Shown: positions 43,208 through 53,061, counted from the stretch's first letter. The stretch is 64,000 nucleotides of DNA from CAVSWT01 sp963775245 (GCA_963775245.1 CAVZID010000040.1:1-64000), one strand, 5' to 3'. Notes: generated by a model from the letters alone, not told the origin. Made by a program: numbers and translations.

Positions 43208-44386
43208 TTATAAGTTTTTGATTATCTCGTCTGTCATCTCTTGAGTAGTGCATGCACCCTGTTTAAATACACCAGCGCTGCCTTTAAGTTTCATCATATC
43301 ATAAGTTTTTACTTTGCCTTCTTCAATCACCTTTGCAACTGCAGTTCTAATTTTTTCAGCTTTTTCATTTTCACCTAAATGATCAAGCATCATACAAGCA
43401 CTTAAAATCATTGCAATTGGATTTACTATTGAAGGATTTAATTCTTGATATTTTGGAGCCGAACCATGAGTTGGTTCAAACACTGCTACTTCTTTTCCGA
43501 TGTTAGCACTGCATGCAAATCCAAGTCCGCCGACCAATCCGGCAAAGCCATCGCTAATAATATCGCCAAACATATTTTCTGCTACAATTACTCCATAGAT
43601 TTCAGGGTTCTTTGTCAGCCACATCATTTGTGCATCTATGTTTGTATCCCACAATTGAATGTGCGGATAATTTTTTGCGATGATTTTTGATTCAGCCAGC
43701 ATCATCCCAGAGGTTTCTCTAAGAACATTCGGTTTTTCGCAAACAGTAACATTTTTGTAATTAAATTTATTTGCGTACTCAAAAGCTTCTTTAATAATTC
43801 TTTGACATGCTTGACGAGACATTATTCTTGATGAGATGGCTAAATCTTCGCTCTTAACATCTTTAAATTTTTTCATTTTAGTGTGAGTTTCAAAAGCATC
43901 TCTAACTTGCTTGGTAGGATTAGTCCATTCAACTCCAGAATACAATCCTTCTGTATTTTGCCTGAAGATTACAGCATCAACTAAAGGTTCTTCAAAACCA
44001 CCACTGGTTCTTCTAATGAAGTTTAACGGATTGCTTTTAAATGATTTACAAGGGCGAATACAAATATCCAAATCGAAATGCTGCCTTAAACCTACAATTG
44101 GACTAAAATAAACATAGCCTTTTCCTTTTAGTGAAGGATCAAGCTCAAGCTCTGCTGCTGATTTTGGTTTGCTGGTAATCGCTCCAAACAAACCGATTTT
44201 ATGTTTTTCTAAAAGTTCAATTGTCCTTTGAGGAAGAGCATTACCTTCTTTGCACCAAAAGTCCCAGCCAATATCAGCATGAATATAATCAGCTTTAAAT
44301 CCCGATGCTTCTAAAACTCTAATTGATTCCGGAAGAACAGTTTTGCCAATACCGTCACCTGGCATTGAAACGATAGTATGTATCAT
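43208..44386 (-). CDS. Isocitrate/isopropylmalate dehydrogenase family protein
   Basis: A 392-residue beta-decarboxylating dehydrogenase: VSMPGDGIGKTVLPESIRVL, KIGLFGAITSKPKS, YFSPIVGLRQHFDLDICIRP (three substrate-binding Arg region), FRQNTEGLYSGVEW, VTVCEKPNVLRETSGMM (active-site Lys), NIDAQMMWLTKNPE and VAENMFGDIISDGFAGLVGG (metal-binding Asp), then FEPTHGSAPKYQ (cofactor loop). The loop suggests NAD rather than NADP, but this is not certain. Substrate could be isocitrate, homoisocitrate or a methylated analogue. It is the first gene of the minus-strand tricarboxylate operon and diverges from the histidine kinase gene. Confidence 0.9.
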   Translation of the reverse strand: MIHTIVSMPGDGIGKTVLPESIRVLEASGFKADYIHADIGWDFWCKEGNALPQRTIELLEKHKIGLFGAITSKPKSAAELELDPSLKGKGYVYFSPIVGLRQHFDLDICIRPCKSFKSNPLNFIRRTSGGFEEPLVDAVIFRQNTEGLYSGVEWTNPTKQVRDAFETHTKMKKFKDVKSEDLAISSRIMSRQACQRIIKEAFEYANKFNYKNVTVCEKPNVLRETSGMMLAESKIIAKNYPHIQLWDTNIDAQMMWLTKNPEIYGVIVAENMFGDIISDGFAGLVGGLGFACSANIGKEVAVFEPTHGSAPKYQELNPSIVNPIAMILSACMMLDHLGENEKAEKIRTAVAKVIEEGKVKTYDMMKLKGSAGVFKQGACTTQEMTDEIIKNL

Positions 44387-44557
44387 AGGAAATCCCCATA
44401 ATTATTAAATTTTGTAATCAAAATTAGAGATTAAAAGTATATCAAACAAGAAGAATAAACAGTATTAAAAAATCTAATTATGGTTTGATTTTTGATTAAA
44501 CTAATAGGATTTATATTCGATGATATAGAGAAAATAAACAATTTATAGCCTAAAAAT

Positions 44558-47500
44558 TTGAAAACCGACACGCAAGAGAACAATTTAACTAAAGCATATT
44601 CCGAATCAGAAGAATGTGAATTGGATAAGTTAAGGGAATTAGTTCACGAATTTCCTCTCAATGGGGAGTTCGTAGGTAAATTTGACTCATTGTTGGGGCC
44701 TATAAAAAATGAAATTCTTGACCAAAAACAAAAGTTTAAAGATTTAAATATTGTCCTTGAATCATCAATTGATGTAATTATTCGTGTATCTAAAACAGGT
44801 AAAATTGCATATTCAACAATATCCGTAAATGAGCTTTTAGGATATTCGGTTGAAGAAGTAGTTGGTAAATCGATAACTTATTTTTTACCTGATGAACACA
44901 AGGATTATGGGGTTTCAATTCTCATTAAAATCTTCAGAGAAAAAGAAATATTAAATCAAATTCTTTATCTCAAACATAAATCAGGTAAAAGAATTCCTAT
45001 CGAAATTAATGCTAGAGTTTATTTAGTTAACGGTGAATATATAGGGCAAGCAACTCTTCATGATATAAGTTCAAAAGTTTATGCTGAAGAAAAATTAAAA
45101 AATTCTGAAAGTACTTTCAGAACCATCTGGGAAAAATCATCCGATGGCATGAGATTGACTAATGAGCATGGTGTTATAATTATGTGCAACCAGGCTTACG
45201 CTGATATGATAGGGAAGCCGAAAGAAGAAATTGAAGGCTTATCATTATACATGGTTTATGACCCATCAAATTCAGAACATATCCTTAGTAAATACATTCG
45301 AAATTTCAGAACAAGAAATCTAAAATCAAAATTTGAAACAATTGCAAAACTTTGGAATGGGAATACAATATATCATGAAGTAACAAATTCTTTTATTGAT
45401 GACATCGGAGGGAAAAGGCATATACTTAGTATTTTCAGAGACGTTACTAAACGAAAAGAAGATGAATTTCTTTTAAAGAAAAAAGACAGACTGCTGCAAG
45501 GAATTTCTGAAGCTACTAAAAAATTAATTGATGCAAATGAATTTGAACTTGGTTTTAACGAAGCTCTAGAAGTATTAGGAACAGCGGCTGAAGTAGATAG
45601 AGTTTACATTTACAAACATTGTGAGGATGAAGTTACTGGCGAAAGATATATTTCAATGCAGTATGAATGGGCATCATTAACAGCAAGCCGGCAAATAAGT
45701 AATAATGCTTTAAAAAAACTTTCGTATTCTAGGTTTGGTGCACTAAACTTTTATGAAAATTTTGAAAACGGTAACTCCCTAAAATTTATAATCAAAAACT
45801 TACCCGATGCTTACAAAAAAATGTTCATCGATAGTTCTATCAAATCTTTAATACTTGTTCCAATTATGGTAGATGGAAAGTACTGGGGGTTTATTGGTTT
45901 TGATGAATGTCAAAAAGACCGTGTTTGGACTGATAACGAAGAATCTCTTTTAATTACTGTTGCTTCAACTTTAGGTGCGGTAATTAAAAGGAATACAATC
46001 CGGGATGAAATAATTTTAAAAAATGAAGAACTTGATAAAGCTTTAAACAAAGCTGAAAAAGCAGCAAGAGCTAAAAGCGAATTCCTAGCATTAATGAGCC
46101 ATGAAATTCGCACACCAATGAATGGTGTTATAGGGATGACAGGCTTATTATTAGATTCAAATTTGAATGAATTTCAAAAAGAATATGTTGAAACAATTAG
46201 ATTAAGTGGCGATCAATTATTAGTTATAATAAACGACATTTTGGATTTCTCTAAAATTGAATCTGAAAAATTAGAACTAGAAAATCAACCCTTTGATTTG
46301 AGAGACTGTATTGAAGAATCGCTAGACCTATTAGCCTCTCGCGCGTCTGAAAAAGGTTTGGACCTTGCATACTTAATTGAAAATAATACTCCCAATACAA
46401 TCAATGGTGATGTTACTCGATTAAGACAAATACTAACCAATCTTTTAAGTAATGCAATCAAATTTACTGAAGAAGGAGAAGTATTTGTTTCGGTTTCTTC
46501 TGAATTAATGCATGATAATGTTTATGAAATAAATTTTGCAGTAAAGGATTCCGGTATTGGAATCCCCGAAGATAAAATGGATAGATTGTTTAAATCCTTC
46601 AGCCAGGTAGACTCTTCTACTACAAGAACGCATGGCGGTACAGGGCTAGGGCTTGCTATAAGTAAGAGATTGACTGAAATGATGAGCGGAAAAATGTGGC
46701 TTGAAAGCAAAGTTGGAGAAGGGACAACATTTTATTTTACTATTCAAACTCAAGCAGTTAATTCTCAATCTAAAATTTATTTAAGCAGCGGTTCTCAAAA
46801 TCTTAAAGGGAAAAAAGTTTTAGTTGTTGATGACAATTATACTAATAGAAGAATATTATTATTGCAAACCCAAAATTGGGGAATGGAATCTTCACTGTTT
46901 GCTTTGCCTGGGGAAGCTTTAAAAAGTTTGAAAGCAAATGAAAAATACAATCTGGCAATTTTAGATTATCAAATGCCTGAAATGAATGGTATTGAATTAG
47001 CGAGAAAAATCCAGTCATTAGAAAATTATAAAAGTTTACCAATCATTTTACTTACGTCTATTGGCAACAAAGAAAGATTGGATAGTTTAAAAGATGTAAA
47101 CTTATCTGCATTTATTACAAAACCCATAAAGCAAAATCAGTTATATCAAAGCATATTATCAGTTTTTGGTAAGGATAAAGAGTTTGGAAATAAAAAATCT
47201 TTTCCAAAAGCGGAGATAATTAAACCTATTGGTGAAAACATCCAATTAAAAATACTAATTGCTGAAGATAATATGGTTAATCAAAAAGTTGCATTAAAAA
47301 TATTAGATAAGATTGGTTTTAGAGCTGATATAGTTGGAAATGGACTTGAAGTATTAGAGGCCATTCAAAAAATTAGTTATGATATTATTTTAATGGATAT
47401 ACTAATGCCTGAAATGGATGGCATTGAAACAACCAAACAAATTATTGAAAAGTATAAACAATCAGACAGGCCAAAAATCATTGCAATGACTGCTAATGCA

Positions 47501-48043
47501 ATGCAAGGCGATAAGGAAATTTGTCTTGAAGCAGGAATGGACGATTATATTAGTAAACCCATTCGAATTGAAGAAGTACATGATGTTATTTCTAAATGGA
47601 GTGAAAAAATAGCTGAAGAAAAAAATAGGATGGTAAATTATTTAATAGGGAAGAAAATCGAAAATAAACTGGTTGATGAATCTAAAATAACTTTTTATAA
47701 TGATGTCCAAACAGAAGAAGATTTAGTTTTTTACGTTGAACTATTAGATATTTATATTAGTGAACTGCCTAAAACAATATTAAATATTAAGAAATCATTG
47801 AATGAAAAAGATACCAAGCAGCTTCGGTTCCATGCGCATAAATTAAAGGGAAGCAGTGTTACACTTAATGTTGAAGTCATGTCTGATTATGCTATTCATC
47901 TTGAGCAATTAGCAAAACAAGATAATGTTAATGGAGAAGCAGATAAAATCTTTTCAGACCTTGAAAGTAAATTTGTAATTATTTTGGATGAACTAGTTAA
48001 TATTAGAAAAAAATATTATAATATTTCAGCCGTAAATAATTAA
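44558..48043 (+). CDS. Hybrid sensor histidine kinase (PAS-PAS-GAF-HisKA-HATPase-REC-REC-HPt)
   Basis: An 1161-residue multi-domain signalling protein without membrane segments. In order: two PAS domains (about 60-175 and 185-300), a GAF domain (about 310-480), a HisKA dimerisation domain with the phospho-His in SHEIRTPMNG (His515), and an HATPase with NLLSNAIKF, DSGIGIP and GGTGLGLAIS. Two receiver domains follow (VLVVDDN...AILDYQMPEMNG and ILIAEDN...ILMDILMPEMDG, ending YISKPI), then a C-terminal HPt domain with FHAHKLKGSS. This is a complete phosphorelay in one chain, sensing a cytoplasmic signal. The start is TTG at 44558 with no strong ribosome binding site. No partner regulator is adjacent. 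Confidence 0.92.
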   Translation: MKTDTQENNLTKAYSESEECELDKLRELVHEFPLNGEFVGKFDSLLGPIKNEILDQKQKFKDLNIVLESSIDVIIRVSKTGKIAYSTISVNELLGYSVEEVVGKSITYFLPDEHKDYGVSILIKIFREKEILNQILYLKHKSGKRIPIEINARVYLVNGEYIGQATLHDISSKVYAEEKLKNSESTFRTIWEKSSDGMRLTNEHGVIIMCNQAYADMIGKPKEEIEGLSLYMVYDPSNSEHILSKYIRNFRTRNLKSKFETIAKLWNGNTIYHEVTNSFIDDIGGKRHILSIFRDVTKRKEDEFLLKKKDRLLQGISEATKKLIDANEFELGFNEALEVLGTAAEVDRVYIYKHCEDEVTGERYISMQYEWASLTASRQISNNALKKLSYSRFGALNFYENFENGNSLKFIIKNLPDAYKKMFIDSSIKSLILVPIMVDGKYWGFIGFDECQKDRVWTDNEESLLITVASTLGAVIKRNTIRDEIILKNEELDKALNKAEKAARAKSEFLALMSHEIRTPMNGVIGMTGLLLDSNLNEFQKEYVETIRLSGDQLLVIINDILDFSKIESEKLELENQPFDLRDCIEESLDLLASRASEKGLDLAYLIENNTPNTINGDVTRLRQILTNLLSNAIKFTEEGEVFVSVSSELMHDNVYEINFAVKDSGIGIPEDKMDRLFKSFSQVDSSTTRTHGGTGLGLAISKRLTEMMSGKMWLESKVGEGTTFYFTIQTQAVNSQSKIYLSSGSQNLKGKKVLVVDDNYTNRRILLLQTQNWGMESSLFALPGEALKSLKANEKYNLAILDYQMPEMNGIELARKIQSLENYKSLPIILLTSIGNKERLDSLKDVNLSAFITKPIKQNQLYQSILSVFGKDKEFGNKKSFPKAEIIKPIGENIQLKILIAEDNMVNQKVALKILDKIGFRADIVGNGLEVLEAIQKISYDIILMDILMPEMDGIETTKQIIEKYKQSDRPKIIAMTANAMQGDKEICLEAGMDDYISKPIRIEEVHDVISKWSEKIAEEKNRMVNYLIGKKIENKLVDESKITFYNDVQTEEDLVFYVELLDIYISELPKTILNIKKSLNEKDTKQLRFHAHKLKGSSVTLNVEVMSDYAIHLEQLAKQDNVNGEADKIFSDLESKFVIILDELVNIRKKYYNISAVNN

Positions 48044-48084
48044 CTTTTGAAGACCAACTTCAGAATTTACTCAAAAGAGAAAAG

Positions 48085-49053
48085 ATGCCTTTAAAATCTA
48101 CCAAGCAAAAAGCACCCTTAAATAGAACTCTCAGAATTACGGAAAATGAATTAAGAAAATTAAAACAAAATTTAATTCAAATTAATTCTTTAATCCCAAT
48201 TCAAACTTTAAATAATAAAATTATTAATCAAAATCTTTTTGATGTAATAGAATATTTACCTGATAAGTTTATAGATTTACTTTTTATAGACCCGCCGTAC
48301 AATCTTCATAAAAAATTTAATGATACTTCTTCATTTAAAGAATTAAATGAAAAAGAATATGAGAATTGGATGGATTCATGGTTGAGTAAAATAATTCGAA
48401 CGCTTAAACTTAATGCATCAATTTATATTTGTGGTGATTGGAAATCTTCTAATGCAATTTATAATTCGACAAAAAAATATTTTAAAATTCAAAATAGGAT
48501 TACCTGGGAGAGGGAGAAGGGAAGAGGGGCAAAAAAGAATTGGAAAAATTGCACAGAAGATATATGGTTTTGTACTTTATCAAATGAATATACTTTTAAT
48601 GTTGAAGATGTAAAGTTAAAAAGAAAAGTATTGGCGCCTTATAAAAATACAGATGGTGAACCCAAAGATTGGCAAAGTGAAACTCATGGTAATTTTAGAA
48701 TTTCACATCCTTCAAACATTTGGACTGATATTACAATTCCGTTTTGGTCAATGCCGGAAAATACAGACCATCCCACACAAAAACCGGAAAAGCTTTTAGC
48801 AAAAATAATTTTAGCAAGTACTAATAAAGGTGATTTTGTGTTTGACCCGTTTATTGGTTCGGGGACAACTGCTGTTGTCGCCAAAAAATTAGGAAGAAAC
48901 TTTTCAGGAGTGGAAGTAGATGAATATTATGGATGTATTGCTTTAAAAAGATTGCAGCAAGCTGAAGAAGATAGCTCAATTCAAGGATACAAAGATGGAG
49001 TGTTTTGGGAACGAAATACTTTGATAGACCAAATCAAAAAGTCAAAAAGATAA
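48085..49053 (+). CDS. Adenine-specific DNA methyltransferase (DPPY type), orphan
   Basis: A 322-residue methyltransferase with motif IV first (DLLFIDPPYN, 69-73) and the SAM-binding motif later (FDPFIGSGTT, 253-262; then FSGVEVDEYY), the order of the beta class of N6-adenine methylases. NHPTQKP-like DHPTQKPEKLL is also present. No restriction endonuclease gene is next to it, so it is probably a solitary methylase with a regulatory or protective role. The recognition site cannot be inferred. It begins 42 bases after the histidine kinase gene. Confidence 0.92.
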   Translation: MPLKSTKQKAPLNRTLRITENELRKLKQNLIQINSLIPIQTLNNKIINQNLFDVIEYLPDKFIDLLFIDPPYNLHKKFNDTSSFKELNEKEYENWMDSWLSKIIRTLKLNASIYICGDWKSSNAIYNSTKKYFKIQNRITWEREKGRGAKKNWKNCTEDIWFCTLSNEYTFNVEDVKLKRKVLAPYKNTDGEPKDWQSETHGNFRISHPSNIWTDITIPFWSMPENTDHPTQKPEKLLAKIILASTNKGDFVFDPFIGSGTTAVVAKKLGRNFSGVEVDEYYGCIALKRLQQAEEDSSIQGYKDGVFWERNTLIDQIKKSKR

Positions 49054-49139
49054 AAATATTTTTTAACAAACATTTTAAGTAAACTTGAAGTTCAATTAAA
49101 TTATTGAGATGTTTACAATCCGTTTTGAAAATTAGATTT

Positions 49140-49225
49140 GGGTGCCGGTTAACAAGTTAATGCCCAACTCCATCAGATCCGGAAGGAAGCAGTGGTAAGT
49201 AATTAGCTTGTGTAGCCGTCCACCC
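49140..49225 (+). ncRNA. ffs: Signal recognition particle RNA, small bacterial type
   Basis: The ends GGGTGCCGG and CCGTCCACCC pair to close a long hairpin of 86 bases. The apical part contains the highly conserved SRP signature (ATCAGATCCGGAAGGAAGCA). A T-run at 49225-49232 ends transcription. This is the 4.5S-type RNA that works with Ffh to target membrane proteins. Confidence 0.95.
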
Positions 49226-49237
49226 TTTTTTTAATTT

Positions 49238-49258
49238 ATGCTGAACTTGTTTCAGCAT
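49238..49258. repeat. Single arm of the TGCTGAAC repeat
   Basis: ATGCTGAACTTG and TTTCAGCAT form one hairpin. It matches one arm of the repeats at 15405 and 35589, with the other arm absent. It lies directly after the SRP RNA terminator. Confidence 0.6.
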
Positions 49259-49275
49259 TGAATTAATATTTTACT

Positions 49276-49758
49276 TCACTTAAAAATTTGAGGCGGGATT
49301 AAAAACTCAAGCAGCCCTTTTCCTTTTTTCGCTTTATTGTAAAAATTGATTTTAGCAACTGCTGCTTTTTTGAAATCTATATAAGCATAAGTTTGTGAAA
49401 CTAATTCCGAAACATGTTCTGAAAACTCCGGCTGATGTCCGACAAAAGCAATTTCTTCGCCTTCCAATGAATTTGCAATTTCTATAACATCATCAATGTT
49501 GCTTCCGCTTTTGAGCCTTCTATCAACTAAAATTTTTGATTTTGGTATTTTATATACTTCTGCTACAGATTCAGCAGTTTGTAATGCTCGTGCTAATGGA
49601 GAGGATACAATAAAATCAAAAGCAGGAATAATTTGTTTCCATCCCTCAGCAGCCTTCTGTATTTTTTCTATTCCGCCTTTCGTTAATTTTCTTTCTCCAT
49701 CTTTTGAAGAAGGAGAGGAATTTTCTGCGTCACTGTGCCTGATTAAATAAATATTCAT
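49276..49758 (-). CDS. sixA: Phosphohistidine phosphatase SixA
   Basis: A 160-residue histidine phosphatase: MNIYLIRHSDAENSS (catalytic His8 in the RH motif), DFIVSSPLARALQTAESVAE, and IAFVGHQPEFSEHVSEL with the second catalytic His. SixA enzymes remove phosphate from phospho-His in HPt domains, so it could act on relays such as the hybrid kinase encoded nearby, though no direct link is visible. Its start overlaps the stop of the upstream gene (ATGA), suggesting translational coupling. Confidence 0.88.
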   Translation of the reverse strand: MNIYLIRHSDAENSSPSSKDGERKLTKGGIEKIQKAAEGWKQIIPAFDFIVSSPLARALQTAESVAEVYKIPKSKILVDRRLKSGSNIDDVIEIANSLEGEEIAFVGHQPEFSEHVSELVSQTYAYIDFKKAAVAKINFYNKAKKGKGLLEFLIPPQIFK

Positions 49759-50056
49759 TTGTTGTCCTCATAATTAACAAATATTGCCGTAACAAATTCA
49801 TGGAACTCTGCCAAATCTTTGTTCAAATCTTTCCCTAGCTTTGAGTTCATTAGCTCATCCCAATTATCTTTTGATTCAACAGTTACTTCGCAAAACATAA
49901 GATATTTCTCATCAGATAAAAGATTACTTTCAACTTTGCCGGCTTTTATATTTTTATTAACAACATCAGAAAGATACCTTTAAAGTAAACTCTTTAAAAT
50001 GATTTACTATTTTTTCTTCTTTGGTTTTTTTTAGAAATAAAAGCAGTTTGTACATA
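49755..50056 (-). pseudogene. Small hypothetical protein (dimeric alpha/beta barrel-like), frameshifted
   Basis: ATG at 50056 opens MYKLLLFLKKTKEEKIVNHF and reads to a stop soon after FTLKVSF. The neighbouring frame then gives RYLSDVVNKNIKAGKVESNL, EKYLMFCEVTVESKDNW and DLAEFHEFVTAIFVNYEDNK, with the stop at 49755. The shift is near 49980, beside TTTAAAG. The combined protein of about 100 residues resembles EthD/dimeric alpha-beta barrel proteins in pattern only. It is coupled to sixA by a 4-base overlap. Confidence 0.55.
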
Positions 50057-50247
50057 TGTCTCTAATTATTTAACGAAATTAGAATTTGTGGTTGTTTAAT
50101 AATTTTCAAAATCTATAATTTTTAGTCTTAAAGTCTATTCAAAAAATACTAATTATTTTTGATTTATTTATTGAAGAGTTATATTTCTTCCCAACAAAAT
50201 TCTATTATTAAAATTCAATCCTTTAAACAAAATAGAAAGAATATTAA

Positions 50248-52149
50248 TTGAAGAAAATATATCTGTTTACAGTTCTATCTTTACTTGTATCTGCAAATAT
50301 CTTTTCCCAAACAATTTCTGTTTCAAAGGTTGCATTAAAAGGAATAAATTTTTCAGTATCAATTTCGGGCTTACCGGATTCACTGCACTCAATAATGGCT
50401 AATGTTGAAAATGAAGATTATTCCAATGATTTTAATTTTATAGTTTCTAAAGGGAAAGTCGATACATCCATTTCAATAAATTCCACAGGCAATTTCAAAA
50501 TAACTTTACCAGAAATAAAAAAAGCCGAAGCTTCTGTTCGAGTTCTTCCTGGAATCTTAAGTATCATTCCACCTTTAGTTGCAATTCTCTTGGCTCTAAT
50601 TTTTCGTCAAGTAATTATTTCGTTGATGTTAGGCGTTTATATCGGGGCTGTTTTTATTTTTAATTACAATCCGCTTGTTGGCTTATTAAGATTAACCGAC
50701 ACTTATATAATTAACACTTTACTAGATTCATCTCATATTAAAATTATTGTGTTTACACTATTGTTCGGCGGCGTAATTGGATTAATTTCAAAAAGCGGAG
50801 GGACCAAAGGAATTGCAAATCTTGTTACAAAGTTTGCTAAGACTAGAAAGACAGGACAAATAGCAACATGGCTTTCAGGTGTATTAATATTTTTTGATGA
50901 TTATGCGAACTCATTAATTGTTGGAAATTTGATGAGGCCTATAACTGATAAATTAAGGATTTCAAGAGAAAAATTATCTTTTATAGTTGATGCAACTTCA
51001 GCACCTGTAGCAAGTATTTTTATAGTAAGTTCGTGGATTGGTTTTGAAGTTGGATTAATTCATGATGGCTTAAAGGTAATTCACTCCTCGGAGAATGCGT
51101 ATGGAATTTTTCTTCAAACAATTCCTTATAGGTTTTATCCGATTGCAATGCTCATTTTTGTTTTTCTTGTTGGATATTTGAGAAGAGATTTTGGCCCGAT
51201 GCTGAAAGCCGAAAGACGTGCTGTTGAAGAAGGAAAGGTAATGCGTGATGATGCAATTGCAGCGAAAGATTTAACCGACACTTCGGATATATTTGGCAAT
51301 GAAGATAAAGCAAAATGGTATAATGGTGTAATCCCAATTTTTGTTTTGGTATTTGGAACTATTGTAGGTTTAATATTCACCGGGCTTTCAGCAGTTCATG
51401 AACAAGGATTAACTCATTACGGTATAAGAGAAATTATCGGTAATTCAGATTCATATCTTTCATTATTGTGGGCTAGTTTTTCGGCTTGTATTGTTGCAGC
51501 AATTTTAATTCTCTCTCAAAGAATCATGAATCTGAATGAAACTGTGGATGCCTGGTTTCTCGGAATTCGTTCAATGCTTTTAGCGGCAGTGATTTTAACT
51601 CTTGCCTGGTCAATTGGAGCTATTACCCAGGAGCTTAAAACCGCTGATTATGTTGTGAACATGTTGAGCGATACGATAAATCCTCGATACCTTCCGGTAA
51701 TTGTTTTTCTTGTGTGTGCATTAATAAGTTTTTCAACCGGGACAAGCTGGGGGACTATGGCTATTATGATGCCCATTGTTATTCCATTAGCTCATCATGT
51801 CTCTAATTTATATCACTACGATACAGCTAACCAGATGATAATTTTGCACGGTGTAATTAGTTCTGTGCTTGCCGGTTCTGTTTTTGGTGACCACTGCTCT
51901 CCAATTTCCGATACAACTATTTTAAGTTCTATGGCTTCCGCGTGCGACCATATTGACCACGTGAGAACGCAGCTTCCTTATGCAGTTGTTACTGCAATTT
52001 TGTGTATGATTATAGGGGATATCCCAACTGCATTTGGTTTATCACCTTATATTTCGATTGTTATAATTTCAACTTGTTTGGTTGGAGTTTTATATTTGTT
52101 TGGGAAGAGAGTTGATTACAAAGAAGCAAATGTTTCTATAGAGGTTTAA
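50248..52149 (+). CDS. NhaC-family Na+/H+ antiporter with exported N-terminal domain
   Basis: A 633-residue membrane protein with about 12 helices. The transporter part (from about residue 95) has FDDYANSLIVGNLMRPITDK, FIVDATSAPVASIFIVSSWI, FSTGTSWGTMAIMMPIVIPL and SVFGDHCSPISDTTILSSMA, the hallmark sites of NhaC/ArsB-like antiporters. Before it there is a signal peptide (YLFTVLSLLVSANIFS) and about 75 residues of beta-rich sequence that should be periplasmic, an uncommon addition. Translation starts at TTG 50248; no nearby ATG would keep the signal peptide. It probably exports sodium or takes up an organic anion; the NhaC family includes both. Confidence 0.88.
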   Translation: MKKIYLFTVLSLLVSANIFSQTISVSKVALKGINFSVSISGLPDSLHSIMANVENEDYSNDFNFIVSKGKVDTSISINSTGNFKITLPEIKKAEASVRVLPGILSIIPPLVAILLALIFRQVIISLMLGVYIGAVFIFNYNPLVGLLRLTDTYIINTLLDSSHIKIIVFTLLFGGVIGLISKSGGTKGIANLVTKFAKTRKTGQIATWLSGVLIFFDDYANSLIVGNLMRPITDKLRISREKLSFIVDATSAPVASIFIVSSWIGFEVGLIHDGLKVIHSSENAYGIFLQTIPYRFYPIAMLIFVFLVGYLRRDFGPMLKAERRAVEEGKVMRDDAIAAKDLTDTSDIFGNEDKAKWYNGVIPIFVLVFGTIVGLIFTGLSAVHEQGLTHYGIREIIGNSDSYLSLLWASFSACIVAAILILSQRIMNLNETVDAWFLGIRSMLLAAVILTLAWSIGAITQELKTADYVVNMLSDTINPRYLPVIVFLVCALISFSTGTSWGTMAIMMPIVIPLAHHVSNLYHYDTANQMIILHGVISSVLAGSVFGDHCSPISDTTILSSMASACDHIDHVRTQLPYAVVTAILCMIIGDIPTAFGLSPYISIVIISTCLVGVLYLFGKRVDYKEANVSIEV

Positions 52150-52262
52150 AGTAAGAATCCTAATATTTCACGAAATATTTTTTAATATCAAGATTGTATT
52201 AATTCTTTTCATTGAATATTTGTTAAAATAATTTAATACCATAGGAAAGCTAAATTCACTCA

Positions 52263-52739
52263 ATGCAAAAAGTTTCCATCTTCGTCGATGTTCAAAACAT
52301 ATATTACACTACAAAACAGAAATACAAGCGTCATTTTGATTATAATGTTTTTTGGACGGAGGTGACTAAAAATCGAGAAGTTGTTAAAGCATTCGCTTAT
52401 GCTATTTACAGCAGCGATGAAAAACAAAAACAGTTTCAAAATATACTGAGAGGAATTGGGTTTGAAGTTAAGCTTAAACCATTTATTCAAAGAAGCGATG
52501 GTTCAGCAAAAGGTGATTGGGATGTAGGAATAACCCTTGATGTTTTAGAATATGCTGAAAAGTCGGATTTGATTGTGCTTGTTTCTGGAGATGGCGATTT
52601 TGATTTGTTGGTTCATAAAGTTAAGAATTATTTTAAGATTCCTGTAGAAGTTTATGGTGTGCCTGAACTTACTTCAGGTGCATTAATTAATTCAGCATCA
52701 AAATTTTATCCGATTAAAGAAGTTTTACTTATAAAATAA
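52263..52739 (+). CDS. NYN domain-containing protein (LabA/DUF88 family)
   Basis: A 158-residue single-domain NYN (PIN-like) protein: VSIFVDVQNIYYTTKQKY with Asp9, KGDWDVGITLDVLEYAE, and LIVLVSGDGDFDLLVHKVKN with Asp110 and Asp112. The spaced Asp residues form the metal-binding site of this nuclease fold, so an RNase activity is expected but not shown. The C-terminus ends with SASKFYPIKEVLLIK. It stands alone. Confidence 0.88.
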   Translation: MQKVSIFVDVQNIYYTTKQKYKRHFDYNVFWTEVTKNREVVKAFAYAIYSSDEKQKQFQNILRGIGFEVKLKPFIQRSDGSAKGDWDVGITLDVLEYAEKSDLIVLVSGDGDFDLLVHKVKNYFKIPVEVYGVPELTSGALINSASKFYPIKEVLLIK

Positions 52740-52827
52740 GTGGTGATTTGGAAACTGTATTTTAACTTAATCAGTTTTAATAATTACTTTATGTTTATAA
52801 TGTTTTGATTATTTTAAAGATGCAGGC

Positions 52828-53061
52828 CGAATTACAATCCATAAAAACAATTTCAATTTTTTACTTGCAATTTTAATATTTACTTTTCTGAATTCAAGTG
52901 TATAGACTAAAAAGAATAAATCCATACCTTTAAATTTTACAAAATACACTTTTGATAATTGCATCAACTCAATTTCAATGGATAAAATTGAAAAGACAAA
53001 AGTTGGCTGTCAATATTGGTTTATTATTAGAAATATTGCTGATACTAAGTTGAGATATTAA
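52828..53061 (+). pseudogene. Possible remnant of a secreted protein
   Basis: The 420-base gap after the NYN gene contains a frame (53061 is its last base) reading RITIHKNNFNFLLAILIFTF, a stop, then NKSIPLNFTKYTFDNCINSI and KTKVGCQYWFIIRN. The first part looks like a signal peptide and the second like a short piece of a folded domain. There is no ribosome binding site. I cannot name a family, and this could be chance. Confidence 0.25.
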
